Source of the DNA: AC-32 sp046726435
GTDB lineage: Bacteria; Actinomycetota; Thermoleophilia; Gaiellales; Gaiellaceae
Direction: 5' to 3'
Assembly (NCBI GenBank): GCA_046726435.1
Contig: JBKPAM010000027.1
Location: 1 to 40,080, forward strand
Length of the DNA: 40,080 bases
Of the stretch, positions 14,509-22,317 are shown piece by piece. The translations under genes and the position numbers were made by a program. The notes under the pieces are model-generated. The model was not told where the DNA came from. It made no database searches and was given only the letters and a program-made list of their open reading frames with translations. The first letter of the stretch is position 1. Each line of letters starts with the position of its first letter.

Positions 14509-14895
14509 ATGACGAGCGTCGAGGTTCCCTATTCGATCGCTTCCGCGCTGCCGTCGCTGACGGTGCTCGACATCACGAACGATGTGCGGCGCGAGCTGGC
14601 GAGCTCCGGCTACGGCAGCGGGATCGCCTACATCTGGCCCATCGACGACATCGCGCTCGTGCGGGTACAGGAGCGCGAATCGGGCTTCTTCTCGGACCTC
14701 GAGGAGCTGCTGACGAGGCTCGTCCCCCACGACGAGCGCGAGCGCGAGCGGCTGCTCTGCCTACTCCTCGGCCCGCGTAGCGAGCAGATCCCGTTCGCAG
14801 GCGGCGAGCTCTGCCTCGGCCAGTGGCAACGGATCCTCCTCCTCGGCTTCGACCGCCCGTCGGAACCACGCTGGAGCCTCACCCTCCTCGGGTGA
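14509..14895 (+). CDS. Degenerate YjbQ/UPF0047 family protein
   Basis: A 128-residue protein that aligns with the YjbQ (UPF0047) fold: LDITNDVRRELASSG near the start, EELLTRLVPHD in the middle and LLGPRSEQIPFAGGELCLGQ with LLLGFDRP at the end, where family members read LLGPSLTVPV..GRL.LGTWQGIYL.EFDGP. The histidine motifs that define the family (HTTA and the DAH segment) are absent; the first is replaced by YIWPIDDIALVRVQE. So the fold is probably kept while the thiamine-phosphate-synthase-like activity of some homologues is probably lost. No Shine-Dalgarno is evident. The 79 bp between ispH and this gene hold nothing I recognise. Confidence 0.65.
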   Translation: MTSVEVPYSIASALPSLTVLDITNDVRRELASSGYGSGIAYIWPIDDIALVRVQERESGFFSDLEELLTRLVPHDERERERLLCLLLGPRSEQIPFAGGELCLGQWQRILLLGFDRPSEPRWSLTLLG

Positions 14896-14911
14896 GCCCG
14901 GCCGAGACCTC

Positions 14912-14932
14912 CAAGTAACAGTCTGTTACTTG
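14912..14932. promoter_or_regulatory. Perfect 21-bp palindromic operator
   Basis: CAAGTAACAG, a central T, then CTGTTACTTG: ten perfect base pairs around one base, A/T-rich in a ~70% GC region. Size and symmetry fit a dimeric TetR-type repressor. It lies in the only sizeable gap before the membrane-protein/copCD operon, 55 bases upstream of ATG 14987. No TetR-type gene is in the window. Confidence 0.7.
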
Positions 14933-14986
14933 ATGGGACGCGGCTGAAGTCGTCGCGTCGGCGGGGGTCCCTGGCACACTTCGACA

Positions 14987-15652
14987 ATGCAGCGGGCTCG
15001 GAGGCACCAGCGGCTTTCTTCCGCTCTCGCCTTCGCGCTGCTCGCGCTCGTCGCCGAGCTCGCCGGTCGCAGCCTCACGCACCGCCTCGACGTCGGCCGT
15101 CACGTCGAGACGCCGAGCTACTCGGGCGCCGACTACTACCCGTTCCTCCTCGCGGCCGTGAAGCTCGGGGTCGCGCTCCTCCTCGCGAGGCTCGCCTGGA
15201 GGTTCGTCCGCGCGCATGTGGCGGCCCGCACGGCCCGTCGCGTGCTCGCCGCGGTCGGCAAGTCCGCGGCGCCCGCACCGCGCGTCCGGATCGACCTCAC
15301 GCCGCGGCTCTGGCTCGCGGCGTTCCTCGCGACCTCGACGCTCTACCTCGCGCAGACCGACGCCGAGCAGGCCGCCTCCGGGCGCTGGCCGCTGCTGGCG
15401 CCTTGGCTGCACAGCTCCGCGCTTCCGGTCTTCGCGGTTCTCGCCGTTCTGGTGGCCCTCGCCTGGAGCGCCGTTGCGAGTTGGCTGAAGGCGTACGAGC
15501 GGTACGCCGAGGACACCTGCGCGCGTGCGGTCCGACTCGGCCACGGCGTCGCGGGGGCACCGAAAATTGCGCGCGCCCGGACCGTCGCCGCACCGCCGCG
15601 GAAGCTCTTCGGCATCGCCTTCGAGAGCCGTCCGCCTCCCCTCCCCGCCTAA
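14987..15652 (+). CDS. Multi-pass membrane protein of unknown function
   Basis: Not recognised. The 221-residue protein has about four likely membrane segments: ALAFALLALVAELAG, FLLAAVKLGVALLLARLAW, LWLAAFLATSTLYLAQ and LPVFAVLAVLVALAWSAVASW. The C-terminal ~45 residues are basic, with a cysteine (EDTCARAVRLGHG). Just after the first segment is an exposed loop with two histidines (THRLDVGRHVETPSYSG). It is the first gene after the palindromic operator and heads a cluster with two further small membrane proteins and a CopC-CopD fusion, which suggests a role in copper or heme handling. A CACACT sequence six bases before the ATG could be a weak leaderless -10. Confidence 0.7.
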   Translation: MQRARRHQRLSSALAFALLALVAELAGRSLTHRLDVGRHVETPSYSGADYYPFLLAAVKLGVALLLARLAWRFVRAHVAARTARRVLAAVGKSAAPAPRVRIDLTPRLWLAAFLATSTLYLAQTDAEQAASGRWPLLAPWLHSSALPVFAVLAVLVALAWSAVASWLKAYERYAEDTCARAVRLGHGVAGAPKIARARTVAAPPRKLFGIAFESRPPPLPA

Positions 15653-15680
15653 CCCGCGGTCGTCACACAGAGCCCGCGGG
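15653..15680. other. Inverted repeat in the gap before 15710
   Basis: CCCGCGG (15653-15659) and CCGCGGG (15674-15680) could form a 7-bp stem with a 14-nt loop directly after the stop at 15652. No T-run follows. It could slow transcription or mark mRNA processing; evidence is weak. Confidence 0.3.
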
Positions 15681-15709
15681 GCCGTGTCGTCCCGACGTGG
15701 GGAGGTGAA

Positions 15710-15982
15710 ATGAGCACGCAACTGATCTCAGAGGCGGCGGGTCTCCGTTCCCGCACGGCCAAAGCCCGGCTGATCGCAGCCCTCGGCCCGGTCACGATGC
15801 TCGCCGGCGTGGCATGGGCGTTCCTGCAGCCGTACCGCATCACGCTCCTGCACCCGCACGGGCAGGGGTTCTGGTGGCTCTTCGTCGAGCCGCCGCTGCT
15901 GGTCGTCGGCGCCGGCCTCGTCGTCGCGCTGCTGCTCGCGCCCGGGCTGATCGAGGACCTCGAGGCCGAGGAGCACAGCTAA
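15710..15982 (+). CDS. Small two-helix membrane protein, unknown
   Basis: A 90-residue protein with two likely membrane helices (LIAALGPVTMLAGVAWAFLQ and FWWLFVEPPLLVVGAGLVVA) joined by a short outward loop ITLLHPHGQG that holds two histidines. The C-terminus is acidic (LIEDLEAEEHS). GGGGAGGTGAA immediately before ATG 15710 is a strong ribosome binding site. The next gene starts at the following base, so the two are tightly co-translated. Not matched to a named family; context with CopCD suggests a copper or respiratory-enzyme-related membrane part. Confidence 0.7.
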   Translation: MSTQLISEAAGLRSRTAKARLIAALGPVTMLAGVAWAFLQPYRITLLHPHGQGFWWLFVEPPLLVVGAGLVVALLLAPGLIEDLEAEEHS

Positions 15983-16567
15983 GTGGACCCGCCTGCCGAG
16001 CACGTCCACTGGCTGTTCGCGACGGGCTTCCTGCTGCTCGGCCTGTTCCTGCTCGCGCGGGCGGTCGTCGGCGAGGAGGTCTGGCGCCGCCGCGCGTGGC
16101 GGGCCTACCTCTGGCCGAGCCTGCTCTTCGCGCTCGGCCTGCTGATGTGGCCGGTGATGGTCTTCTTCACGAACTCGACGATCCACATGGTCGCCCACGG
16201 CGCCTGGGCCCAGTCGATGATGCTCGCCGGGGCCGCCGAGCTCGGGCTCGCGCGCGGGAAGCTGCACCACCGCGCGTGGCGGCTCGCACTGCCGCTCTGC
16301 TTTGCGGTCTCCGGTGCGGCAATACTCGTGCACGAGCAGAACGGCTGGTTCTTCGCTCGGGCCGCGTTCCTGCACCACGCGCTTGGGTGGACGGCGCTCG
16401 TCGGCGCGATCTTCCCGCTCCTGGCGATCCTGCGGCCGCGCTCGCGGGTGCTGGGCTCGGGGCTGGCACTGGCCCTCGTCGTGATCGCGGTCTTCCTCTA
16501 CTCCGACCGCGACGTGGCCCCGATCTTCGGCCACCTCTCGCCGCTGGCCGGGGAGCCACACCGGTGA
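15983..16567 (+). CDS. Polytopic membrane protein with conserved-looking histidines, unknown
   Basis: A 194-residue protein with about five or six membrane helices (for example HWLFATGFLLLGLFLLARAV, LWPSLLFALGLLMWPVMVFF and LGSGLALALVVIAVFLY). Histidines sit at helix ends: EHVHW, STIHMVAHGAW, LVHEQNG, FLHHALGW and IFGHLSP, a pattern that could bind copper or heme. The start is GTG 15983 directly after the preceding stop; the stop overlaps the copCD start (GTGA at 16564-16567). Co-translation with a CopC-CopD fusion makes a copper role plausible but unproven. No named family recognised. Confidence 0.75.
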   Translation: MDPPAEHVHWLFATGFLLLGLFLLARAVVGEEVWRRRAWRAYLWPSLLFALGLLMWPVMVFFTNSTIHMVAHGAWAQSMMLAGAAELGLARGKLHHRAWRLALPLCFAVSGAAILVHEQNGWFFARAAFLHHALGWTALVGAIFPLLAILRPRSRVLGSGLALALVVIAVFLYSDRDVAPIFGHLSPLAGEPHR

Positions 16568-17871
16568 GGAAGCTGCTCGTAGTCGCGCTCGCGGCGCTCG
16601 CCTTTCCCGCCGCTGCGTCCGCCCACGCGACGCTGGTGAAGGCGAGCCCCTCGTTCGGGCAGCGGCTCGAACGCAGCCCGACCGTCGTGCGGCTCCAGTT
16701 CGACCAGAGCGTCGAGGCGCTCGGCAATGCGATCCGCGTGTTCAACGTGCACGGGCGGCTTCTGTCCGGCGTGACGACCTCCAGCGCGGACAAGCGGACG
16801 ATCGCGGCTCCCGTGAAACGCCTGGCGCGCGGCGGCTACACCGTCCGCTGGCGCGCGGTCTCGGCGGACAGCCACGTGGTCTCGGGCGTCTACACGTTCG
16901 GCGTCCGCCACCGCGCGCCGCCGGCCACCGAGGCCTTCGGCTCGGGAGGGCCGACCACTACCGAGCACATCGTCCGCTGGCTCTACTTCCTGGCGCTCGC
17001 GCTGCTCGCAGGAGGCCTCGGCTTCCGCCTCCTGGTCGTGCGCGGCCCGCTCGGCGCGCCGGCGCAGCGGCGCTTCTACCACCTCCTCGCCGCCGGCTCG
17101 ATCGGCGTGCTCGAGGTCGGGATCCTCGCCTTCCTGCTCAGGGCCGAGGATGCGCTGCAGCTGCCCTTCGTCGACTTCCTTTACGGCGACCTCTCGCCGC
17201 TTGCGAAGACACGCTTCGGGACGGCGTTCGTCGCGATGACGCTCGGCTACGCGCTCGTCAGCGCGCTCGTCTTCCTGGCCTGGCTGACCGAGCGCGAGTC
17301 GCTCCTGTGGCCCGCCTTCGTGCTCGCGCTCGGCTTCGCCTCCGGGCTCTCGCTCTCCGGCCATTCAGCGGCCGATGCCGGCTCGTCGTGGCTCTCGCAG
17401 CTGGCGGACTGGCTCCACCTCTCGGCCGCGTCGCTCTGGGTGGGCGGGCTGATCCAGCTCGCGTTCGTCGTCTGGCCGCTGGAGCCCGAGCTGAGGCGAC
17501 GGGCGTTCCTCCGCTTCTCGCGTCTCGCGACCGGTCTGATCGTCGTGCTGCTCACGGCCGGGATTTACCTGAGCGTGCTGCGGCTGCCGCGGCTCTCCGA
17601 CCTCTGGGCCGAGGGCTACGGCCAGGTGCTGCTGGTCAAGCTCGGGCTCGTCTCGCTAGCGCTGCTCTGGGGTGCGGCGCACCACTTCTTCGTGAGGCCG
17701 GCACTGGAGCGGGGAGCGCCGTTGTTCGCGCGCCTGCCCCGGAGCCTCGCCGGCGAGAGCGCCGTCGGGATGGCGATCCTGCTCGTGGCCGCGGTGCTGG
17801 TCGACTCGAAGCCGCCTCCGCAGCCGTTATCGCAGCCTCCCGTGGCGCGTTCAGACGCCTCGATACCGTAG
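16564..17871 (+). CDS. CopC-CopD fusion, copper binding/transport protein
   Basis: A 435-residue fusion resembling YcnJ/CopCD. After a signal peptide (KLLVVALAALAFPAAASA) the mature chain starts HATLVKASPSFGQRLERSP, the CopC fold whose N-terminal His binds Cu(II); SADSHVVSGVYTFGV supplies the second conserved His. From about residue 140 onward there are roughly eight membrane helices of a CopD domain, including LADWLHLSAASLWVGGL with the family's histidine. GTG 16564 overlaps the previous stop. It probably takes up or exports copper for cuproenzymes. The last 21 bases overlap the 3' end of the convergent gene on the minus strand. Confidence 0.9.
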   Translation: MRKLLVVALAALAFPAAASAHATLVKASPSFGQRLERSPTVVRLQFDQSVEALGNAIRVFNVHGRLLSGVTTSSADKRTIAAPVKRLARGGYTVRWRAVSADSHVVSGVYTFGVRHRAPPATEAFGSGGPTTTEHIVRWLYFLALALLAGGLGFRLLVVRGPLGAPAQRRFYHLLAAGSIGVLEVGILAFLLRAEDALQLPFVDFLYGDLSPLAKTRFGTAFVAMTLGYALVSALVFLAWLTERESLLWPAFVLALGFASGLSLSGHSAADAGSSWLSQLADWLHLSAASLWVGGLIQLAFVVWPLEPELRRRAFLRFSRLATGLIVVLLTAGIYLSVLRLPRLSDLWAEGYGQVLLVKLGLVSLALLWGAAHHFFVRPALERGAPLFARLPRSLAGESAVGMAILLVAAVLVDSKPPPQPLSQPPVARSDASIP

Positions 17872-18753
17872 GGCGAGCACGTTGGCGACGAACTTCTTCG
17901 TCTCCTTGAGCTGCCCGCGGCGGCGGAGAGACGTCGGCCCCTGGTACCAGGCCGCCAGCGCGTGCGATGTGTTGCCGCGAAACTCCCGCAGCAGGTGGCG
18001 CAGGTAGACGACGCCGATCCGGATGTTCCCGGAGACGGAGTTCGGGACACGCTGGCGCAGGAGGTATCGCTCGACGTAGCGCCGCGTGATCGGGAGGATC
18101 TGCATCACTCCTCTCGCGCCTGCCTTCGACACGATCCCCGGCTGGAAGCCTGACTCCATCCAAGCGAGCGCCCGGACGAGGCCGGCGTCGACGCCGTAGA
18201 CGCGCGCCCAGTATCCGAGCAGCGAGCGCACCGAGGCCGGTGCCGCGGGGACGACGCGGCTGATGAAGGTGGGTGAGCGCTTTCTGCGGACGAGGGTGGA
18301 GATCGTCTTCGGCCCGGCGACCCCGTCGGCCGCGAGCCCGCGCGAGCTCTGGAACCGCCGCAGCGCACGATCGGTCGCCCGGTCGAAGAAGCCGTAGACG
18401 GGCACCAGCTGGCCGCGGGTCGCGAGCATGAACTGCAGGACGGAGACGTCCCAGCCGAACAGGCCGCGGTGGAGCATTCGACGGCCGAACATCGGCGTGC
18501 CCAGCGGGCCGAGCGCCTTCCGCGTCGCGGGCCCCGCACGGCCGTCCGGCACAAGGCCGACGCGGCGCTGGAACGCCTTGGTGCCGCGGACCGTCATCGG
18601 CCCGGCGATCGAGTCAATCGGCCCGTTGTAGAGGCCGTACGCGCGCAGGGCGACCTGGAGCCCCGCGATCTGCGGGTTCCCGGCGTGGGCGGCGGACGCG
18701 AGGGTGAGCCAGACGAGCGTGGCCGCGCCCAGGGCGACGAGTCTGCGGACCAC
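17851..18753 (-). CDS. Secreted lytic transglycosylase with two peptidoglycan-binding domains
   Basis: A 300-residue exported enzyme that cleaves peptidoglycan glycan strands. It has a signal peptide ending ASAAHA, two PG_binding_1 domains (about 28-80 and 97-155; GPMTVRGTKAFQRRVGLVPDG and ATDRALRRFQSSRGLAADGV), then an SLT domain with catalytic Glu200 in LAWMESGFQPG and ARGVMQILP. The start is GTG 18753, the only good start giving a signal peptide; AGGAGG lies too far upstream to help. It is divergent from the epimerase at 18809, with 55 bp between. Its 3' end overlaps copCD. Confidence 0.88.
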   Translation of the reverse strand: MVRRLVALGAATLVWLTLASAAHAGNPQIAGLQVALRAYGLYNGPIDSIAGPMTVRGTKAFQRRVGLVPDGRAGPATRKALGPLGTPMFGRRMLHRGLFGWDVSVLQFMLATRGQLVPVYGFFDRATDRALRRFQSSRGLAADGVAGPKTISTLVRRKRSPTFISRVVPAAPASVRSLLGYWARVYGVDAGLVRALAWMESGFQPGIVSKAGARGVMQILPITRRYVERYLLRQRVPNSVSGNIRIGVVYLRHLLREFRGNTSHALAAWYQGPTSLRRRGQLKETKKFVANVLALRYRGV

Positions 18754-18796
18754 AGGACCGACGCAGTTCTCGCCTCGCGCTCCGAGTCCTCCTGGG

Positions 18797-18802
18797 TAGG
18801 TT
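18797..18802 (+). promoter_or_regulatory. -10-like TAGGTT, leaderless start of the epimerase
   Basis: TAGGTT, six bases, then ATG 18809. Same spacing as at hpnC, the kynureninase-like gene and thyX. No Shine-Dalgarno. Confidence 0.45.
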
Positions 18803-18808
18803 GGCGCG

Positions 18809-19840
18809 ATGCGGTGGGCGATCAGCGGCGGGGCCGGCTTCCTCGGGCTGCACCTCGCGCGGCGGCTCCTGGCCGACGGGAACGAGGTGCGCACGCTCGA
18901 CCTGGCCTCGCTCGACGACCCGCTGCTCGAGCTCGAGGTCGAGGAGCTCCGCGGCGACGTGCGCGACCCGGCGGCGGCGGCGCGCCTCTCCGCAGGCGCA
19001 GACGTCCTCGTGCACGCGGCGGCCGCGCTGCCGATCCAGGCCTCGCGGGAGGCGATCCGCTCCGTGAACGTCGAGGGCACGGCGGTGACCCTCGCGGCCG
19101 CGCTCGAGGCCGGCGTGCCCCGCGCGGTGCTGATCTCCTCGACGGCGGTCTACGGAATCCCGAAGCACCACCCGATCGCCGAGCACGCTCCGCTCGTCGG
19201 CGTCGGCGACTACGGCGAGTCGAAAATCGACGCCGAGCGCGTCGCCGGGGAGGCTCGACGGCGCGGGCTCGAGGTGGTGATCATCCGCCCGAAGACGTTC
19301 GTCGGCCCGGAGCGGCTGGGAGTGTTCGAGATCCTCTTCGACTGGATCCGCGAGGGCCGCCGCATCCCGGTCCTCGGCGACGGCTCGAACCGCTACCAGC
19401 TGCTCGCAGTGGAGGATCTCGTCGAGGCGACGCTCAGCGCCGCCGACGCGCCGGTCGCGGGAGAGATCTTCAACGTCGGCGCGACGGAGTTCGGGACCGT
19501 CCGCTCCGATCTCGAAGGGCTGATCGCACACACGGGCTCGGCGAGCCGGCTGCGCCCGGTTCCGGCGCGTCCGGCCGAGGTCGCGCTGCGCGCCCTCGAG
19601 CTGGCGCGGCTCTCACCGCTCGCCGAGTGGCACTACCGCACCGCGCATCGCGACTCCTACGTCGACGTCTCGAGGGCACAGCGGCTGCTCGGCTTCGCCC
19701 CGCGCCTGTCGAACGAGCAGGCGCTGTGCGAGACCTACGACTGGTATCTCGACAACCGCGACCGGGCGGGGAACGCAGGCGTCACTCACCGCGTGCCCTG
19801 GGACCAGCGGGCCCTCGGCGTGCTGAAGCGGCTGAGTTAG
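18809..19840 (+). CDS. NAD-dependent epimerase/dehydratase (extended SDR)
   Basis: A 343-residue extended SDR protein. The N-terminal Rossmann motif GGAGFLG, the DVRDPAA cofactor segment, the SSTAVYG catalytic Ser region and YGESK (catalytic Tyr and Lys) are all intact, so it is probably active on a sugar nucleotide or related substrate. RYQLLAVEDLVEA is typical of the family. Substrate cannot be told from sequence. HpnA, the hopanoid-associated epimerase, is a distant possibility because a hopanoid operon is nearby, but nothing specific supports it. No overlap with the next gene; 9 bases separate them. Confidence 0.85.
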   Translation: MRWAISGGAGFLGLHLARRLLADGNEVRTLDLASLDDPLLELEVEELRGDVRDPAAAARLSAGADVLVHAAAALPIQASREAIRSVNVEGTAVTLAAALEAGVPRAVLISSTAVYGIPKHHPIAEHAPLVGVGDYGESKIDAERVAGEARRRGLEVVIIRPKTFVGPERLGVFEILFDWIREGRRIPVLGDGSNRYQLLAVEDLVEATLSAADAPVAGEIFNVGATEFGTVRSDLEGLIAHTGSASRLRPVPARPAEVALRALELARLSPLAEWHYRTAHRDSYVDVSRAQRLLGFAPRLSNEQALCETYDWYLDNRDRAGNAGVTHRVPWDQRALGVLKRLS

Positions 19841-19843
19841 GGT
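19838..19843 (+). promoter_or_regulatory. -10-like TAGGGT, leaderless start of the kynureninase-like gene
   Basis: TAGGGT, six bases, then GTG 19850. The TAG of this box is also the stop codon of the upstream epimerase gene. Confidence 0.4.
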
Positions 19844-19849
19844 CGCGTC

Positions 19850-20998
19850 GTGGCCGAGCTGATCGAGTACCGCGAGCGCTTCCCGATCCTCGCGGAGACC
19901 ACCTACCTGATCAACCACTCCCTCGGTGCGATGCCGGCCGCCGCCGAGGAGCGCCTGCTCGAGTACGCGCGCGCGTGGAACACACGCGGCGTACGCGCCT
20001 GGGAGGAGGGGTGGTGGGCGCTGCCGGTGACCGTCGGTGACCAGATCGCCCGCCTGATCGGCGCCCCGCCCGGCTCGGTCTCGATGCACCAGAACGTGAC
20101 GCTCGCGGAGGCGGTCGTCCTCTCCTGCTTCGGGTTCGACGGCCCGCGCCGGCGGATCGTCTACGAGGAGGGCAACTTCCCCTCGGTCCGCTACCTCTAC
20201 CAGGCGAAGGAACGGCGCGGAGCCGACATCGTGGTCGCCGCCGACGACGAGGGCGTGGTGGACGCGATCGACGAGCGCACCCTGCTCGTGCCGGTGACGC
20301 ACGTGCTCTACAAGACCGGTGCGATCCAGGACGTGGAGGCGATCGTCGCCCGGGCGCACGAGGCGGGCGCGCTGGTCGTGCTCGACGCGTACCAATCGGT
20401 CGGGACGGTTCCGCTCGACGTGACGGCGCTCGAGGTCGACTTCGCCATCGGCGGCTCGGTCAAGTGGCTCTGCGGCGGGCCCGGGGCGGCCTGGCTGTAC
20501 GTGCGGCCCGACCTTGCCCCGACGCTCGAGCCGGCGCTCACCGGCTGGCAGGCCCATGCGCGGCCGTTCGCGTTCGAGCCGGAGCAAGACTACGCCGAGG
20601 GCGCGTGGCGCTTCCTCACCGGCACGCCGAACGTGCCCGCCCTCTACGCGGCGACCGCCGGCTACGACGTTATCGAGGAGGTCGGCGTGGAACGGATCCG
20701 CGAGCGCTCGGTCGAGCAGACGACGCTGCTGATCGAGCTGCTCGACGAGGCCGGCCTCCAGGTCGGCAGCGGGCGCGACTCTGCCCGGCGGGGCGGCACG
20801 GTCTGCGTGAAGCCGCCCGACTCAAAGCGCGTCAACCGCCAGCTCGAGGAGCGCGAGGTGATCTGCGACTGGCGACCCGACGTCGGCCTGCGCCTCGGGC
20901 CACACTTCTACAACAGCGACGAGGAGCTCCGATTCGCGGTCGGGCAGATCGTGGAGCTCAGCGGGCGAGCAGCTCCAGCAGGCGCCCGGCGTACCTAG
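19850..20998 (+). CDS. Kynureninase-like class V PLP enzyme
   Basis: A 382-residue PLP enzyme of the class V aminotransferase fold. FAIGGSVKWLCGGPGAAWLY carries the PLP lysine in the GG-S-x-K-W-x-C-G-G-P-G form found in kynureninases, and VVLDAYQSVGTVPLDV holds the aspartate that contacts the cofactor. TYLINHSLGAMP at the N-terminus and GLRLGPHFYNSDEEL at the C-terminus also fit kynureninase-type enzymes. It may hydrolyse kynurenine or act on a related amino acid; no other tryptophan-catabolism gene is in the window. Its 3' end overlaps the convergent DUF72 gene by 41 bases. Confidence 0.78.
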   Translation: MAELIEYRERFPILAETTYLINHSLGAMPAAAEERLLEYARAWNTRGVRAWEEGWWALPVTVGDQIARLIGAPPGSVSMHQNVTLAEAVVLSCFGFDGPRRRIVYEEGNFPSVRYLYQAKERRGADIVVAADDEGVVDAIDERTLLVPVTHVLYKTGAIQDVEAIVARAHEAGALVVLDAYQSVGTVPLDVTALEVDFAIGGSVKWLCGGPGAAWLYVRPDLAPTLEPALTGWQAHARPFAFEPEQDYAEGAWRFLTGTPNVPALYAATAGYDVIEEVGVERIRERSVEQTTLLIELLDEAGLQVGSGRDSARRGGTVCVKPPDSKRVNRQLEEREVICDWRPDVGLRLGPHFYNSDEELRFAVGQIVELSGRAAPAGARRT

Positions 20999-21620
20999 GC
21001 GCCGTCGGCTCGTCCTCGTGCATGAAGTAGCAGTAGACGTTCAGGTCACCGTCGAGCAGCGGCCGTAGGCGGCCGGCCCAGGTCGCGAGCGCCGCGTCGT
21101 CGTACGGCGGCTCGCGCAGGCGCACGTAGCGGAACGGTGCGTCGCCTTCGAGCGACCCCACACGGACGGCATTCCGGGGCAGCTCGGCCTCGATCCCGTC
21201 CCACGAGTCGTGGCGGAGATCGAAGGCCAGCTGCAGCGACGGATCGAACGAGCCGAGCACGAGCGCCAGCAGGCCCTCGTCGCGGGCGGAATTCACAACG
21301 AGGCGGATCGGGCCGAGCCGTTCGCCGAGAAGCCCGACCCGCTCCTGGAACGTCCCCAGGTCTGAGCGCCGGTGGGTGTTCAGCTTCGGCGCGAACCGGA
21401 AGCCGGGCGGCGTCTGCTCCGCCCACCGCTCGAACAGCTCCTCACGGGGCAGCCGGTACCCGGTCGTGTTGAGCTCGACGGTCGTGAAGCGCTCCGCGTA
21501 GTAGCGGAGGAAGTCTTCGGGCTTCGTGCCGCCGGGGTAGAAGTCGGGTCGCCAGGACGGATACGACCAGCCGGAGGTGCCGACATATAGCCCCGATACA
21601 CTCGCCTTCGTGGCAGTCAT
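20958..21620 (-). CDS. DUF72 family protein
   Basis: DUF72 (YecE-like) protein of 220 residues with a TIM-barrel-type sequence. It starts LYVGTSGWSYPSW and continues RYYAERFTTVELNTTGYRLP, PGFRFAPKLNTHRR, LAFDLRHDSWDG, and ends near DLNVYCYFMHEDE: all typical blocks. Biochemical function of the family is unknown. The ATG at 21620 gives a short N-terminal extension; no other start fits upstream of the conserved region. The start lies inside the first codons of thyX on the other strand, and the 3' end overlaps the kynureninase-like gene. Confidence 0.85.
   Translation of the reverse strand: MTATKASVSGLYVGTSGWSYPSWRPDFYPGGTKPEDFLRYYAERFTTVELNTTGYRLPREELFERWAEQTPPGFRFAPKLNTHRRSDLGTFQERVGLLGERLGPIRLVVNSARDEGLLALVLGSFDPSLQLAFDLRHDSWDGIEAELPRNAVRVGSLEGDAPFRYVRLREPPYDDAALATWAGRLRPLLDGDLNVYCYFMHEDEPTAPRYAGRLLELLAR
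21597..21602 (+). promoter_or_regulatory. -10-like TACACT, leaderless start of thyX
   Basis: TACACT, seven bases, then GTG 21610, in frame with ThyX. This supports GTG 21610 over GTG 21577 or ATG 21619. Confidence 0.45.
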
Positions 21621-22317
21621 GCCCGAAGTTATGCCCGACGGAAGCGTCAGAGTGCTCGACCACGGCTTCGTGCGCCTCGACGGCGCGATGGCCGACGACC
21701 TCTCGGTCGTGAACGGCGCCCGCGTCAGTTTCGCCAGGCGCAAGGAGGAGATGGACGAGTCCGACGAGGGCCTGATCCGCTTCCTGATGCGCGATAGACA
21801 CGGCACGCCCTTCGAGCACAACTCGTTCCGCTTCCACATCCGCTGCCCGATTTTCGTGGCGCGCGAATGGATGCGTCATCGCGTCGGCTCGTTCAACGAG
21901 TTCAGTCTTCGCTACGCGAAGGCGACCGACGACTTCTACGTGCCCGACGCAGAGGACGTTCGCAGCCAGGTGGGCAAGCCGGGCGCCTACTCGTTCGAGC
22001 CGGTGTCGGACGAGGTCGCCGAGATCACACGCGAGCGGCTGCAGGACGTCTACGACACCGCCTACCGCGCCTACCAGGAGCTCGTCGAGCTCGGCGTGGC
22101 GCGCGAGCTGGCGCGCTGCGCGCTGCCCGTCGGTGCATACACCGAGTTCTACTGGACGGTCAACGCCCGCTCGCTGATGAACTTCCTCTCCTTGCGGAAC
22201 GCGGAGACCGCACAGCGCGAGATCCGCCGCTACGCGCAGGCGTGCGAGCGCTTCCTCGGGCAGAAGATGCCGGTGACGTACGCGGCCTTCGTCGCGGGCG
22301 GCCGCACGGCGCCCTAA
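21610..22317 (+). CDS. thyX: ThyX, FAD-dependent thymidylate synthase
   Basis: Makes dTMP from dUMP using FAD and methylene-tetrahydrofolate. The 235-residue protein has the ThyX motif RHRVGSFNEFS (the RHR-x7-S signature), preceded by GTPFEHNSFRFHIRCPIFVAREW, and ENDS with KMPVTYAAFVAG. GTG 21610 is chosen because TACACT stands seven bases before it; a GTG at 21577 is possible but lies upstream of that box, and ATG 21619 is a weaker choice. Its first codons overlap the divergent DUF72 start. A tandem repeat array begins at the first base after its stop. Confidence 0.93.
   Translation: MAVMPEVMPDGSVRVLDHGFVRLDGAMADDLSVVNGARVSFARRKEEMDESDEGLIRFLMRDRHGTPFEHNSFRFHIRCPIFVAREWMRHRVGSFNEFSLRYAKATDDFYVPDAEDVRSQVGKPGAYSFEPVSDEVAEITRERLQDVYDTAYRAYQELVELGVARELARCALPVGAYTEFYWTVNARSLMNFLSLRNAETAQREIRRYAQACERFLGQKMPVTYAAFVAGGRTAP

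Noticed and set aside
16564..17871. Independent separate copC and copD genes
   Set aside because: There is no stop or start between the CopC fold and the first CopD helix; the frame is one continuous fusion.
18469..20040. 523-codon plus-strand frame over the transglycosylase and epimerase
   Set aside because: It runs across two real genes and is Arg/Gly-rich without domains; it is a shadow.
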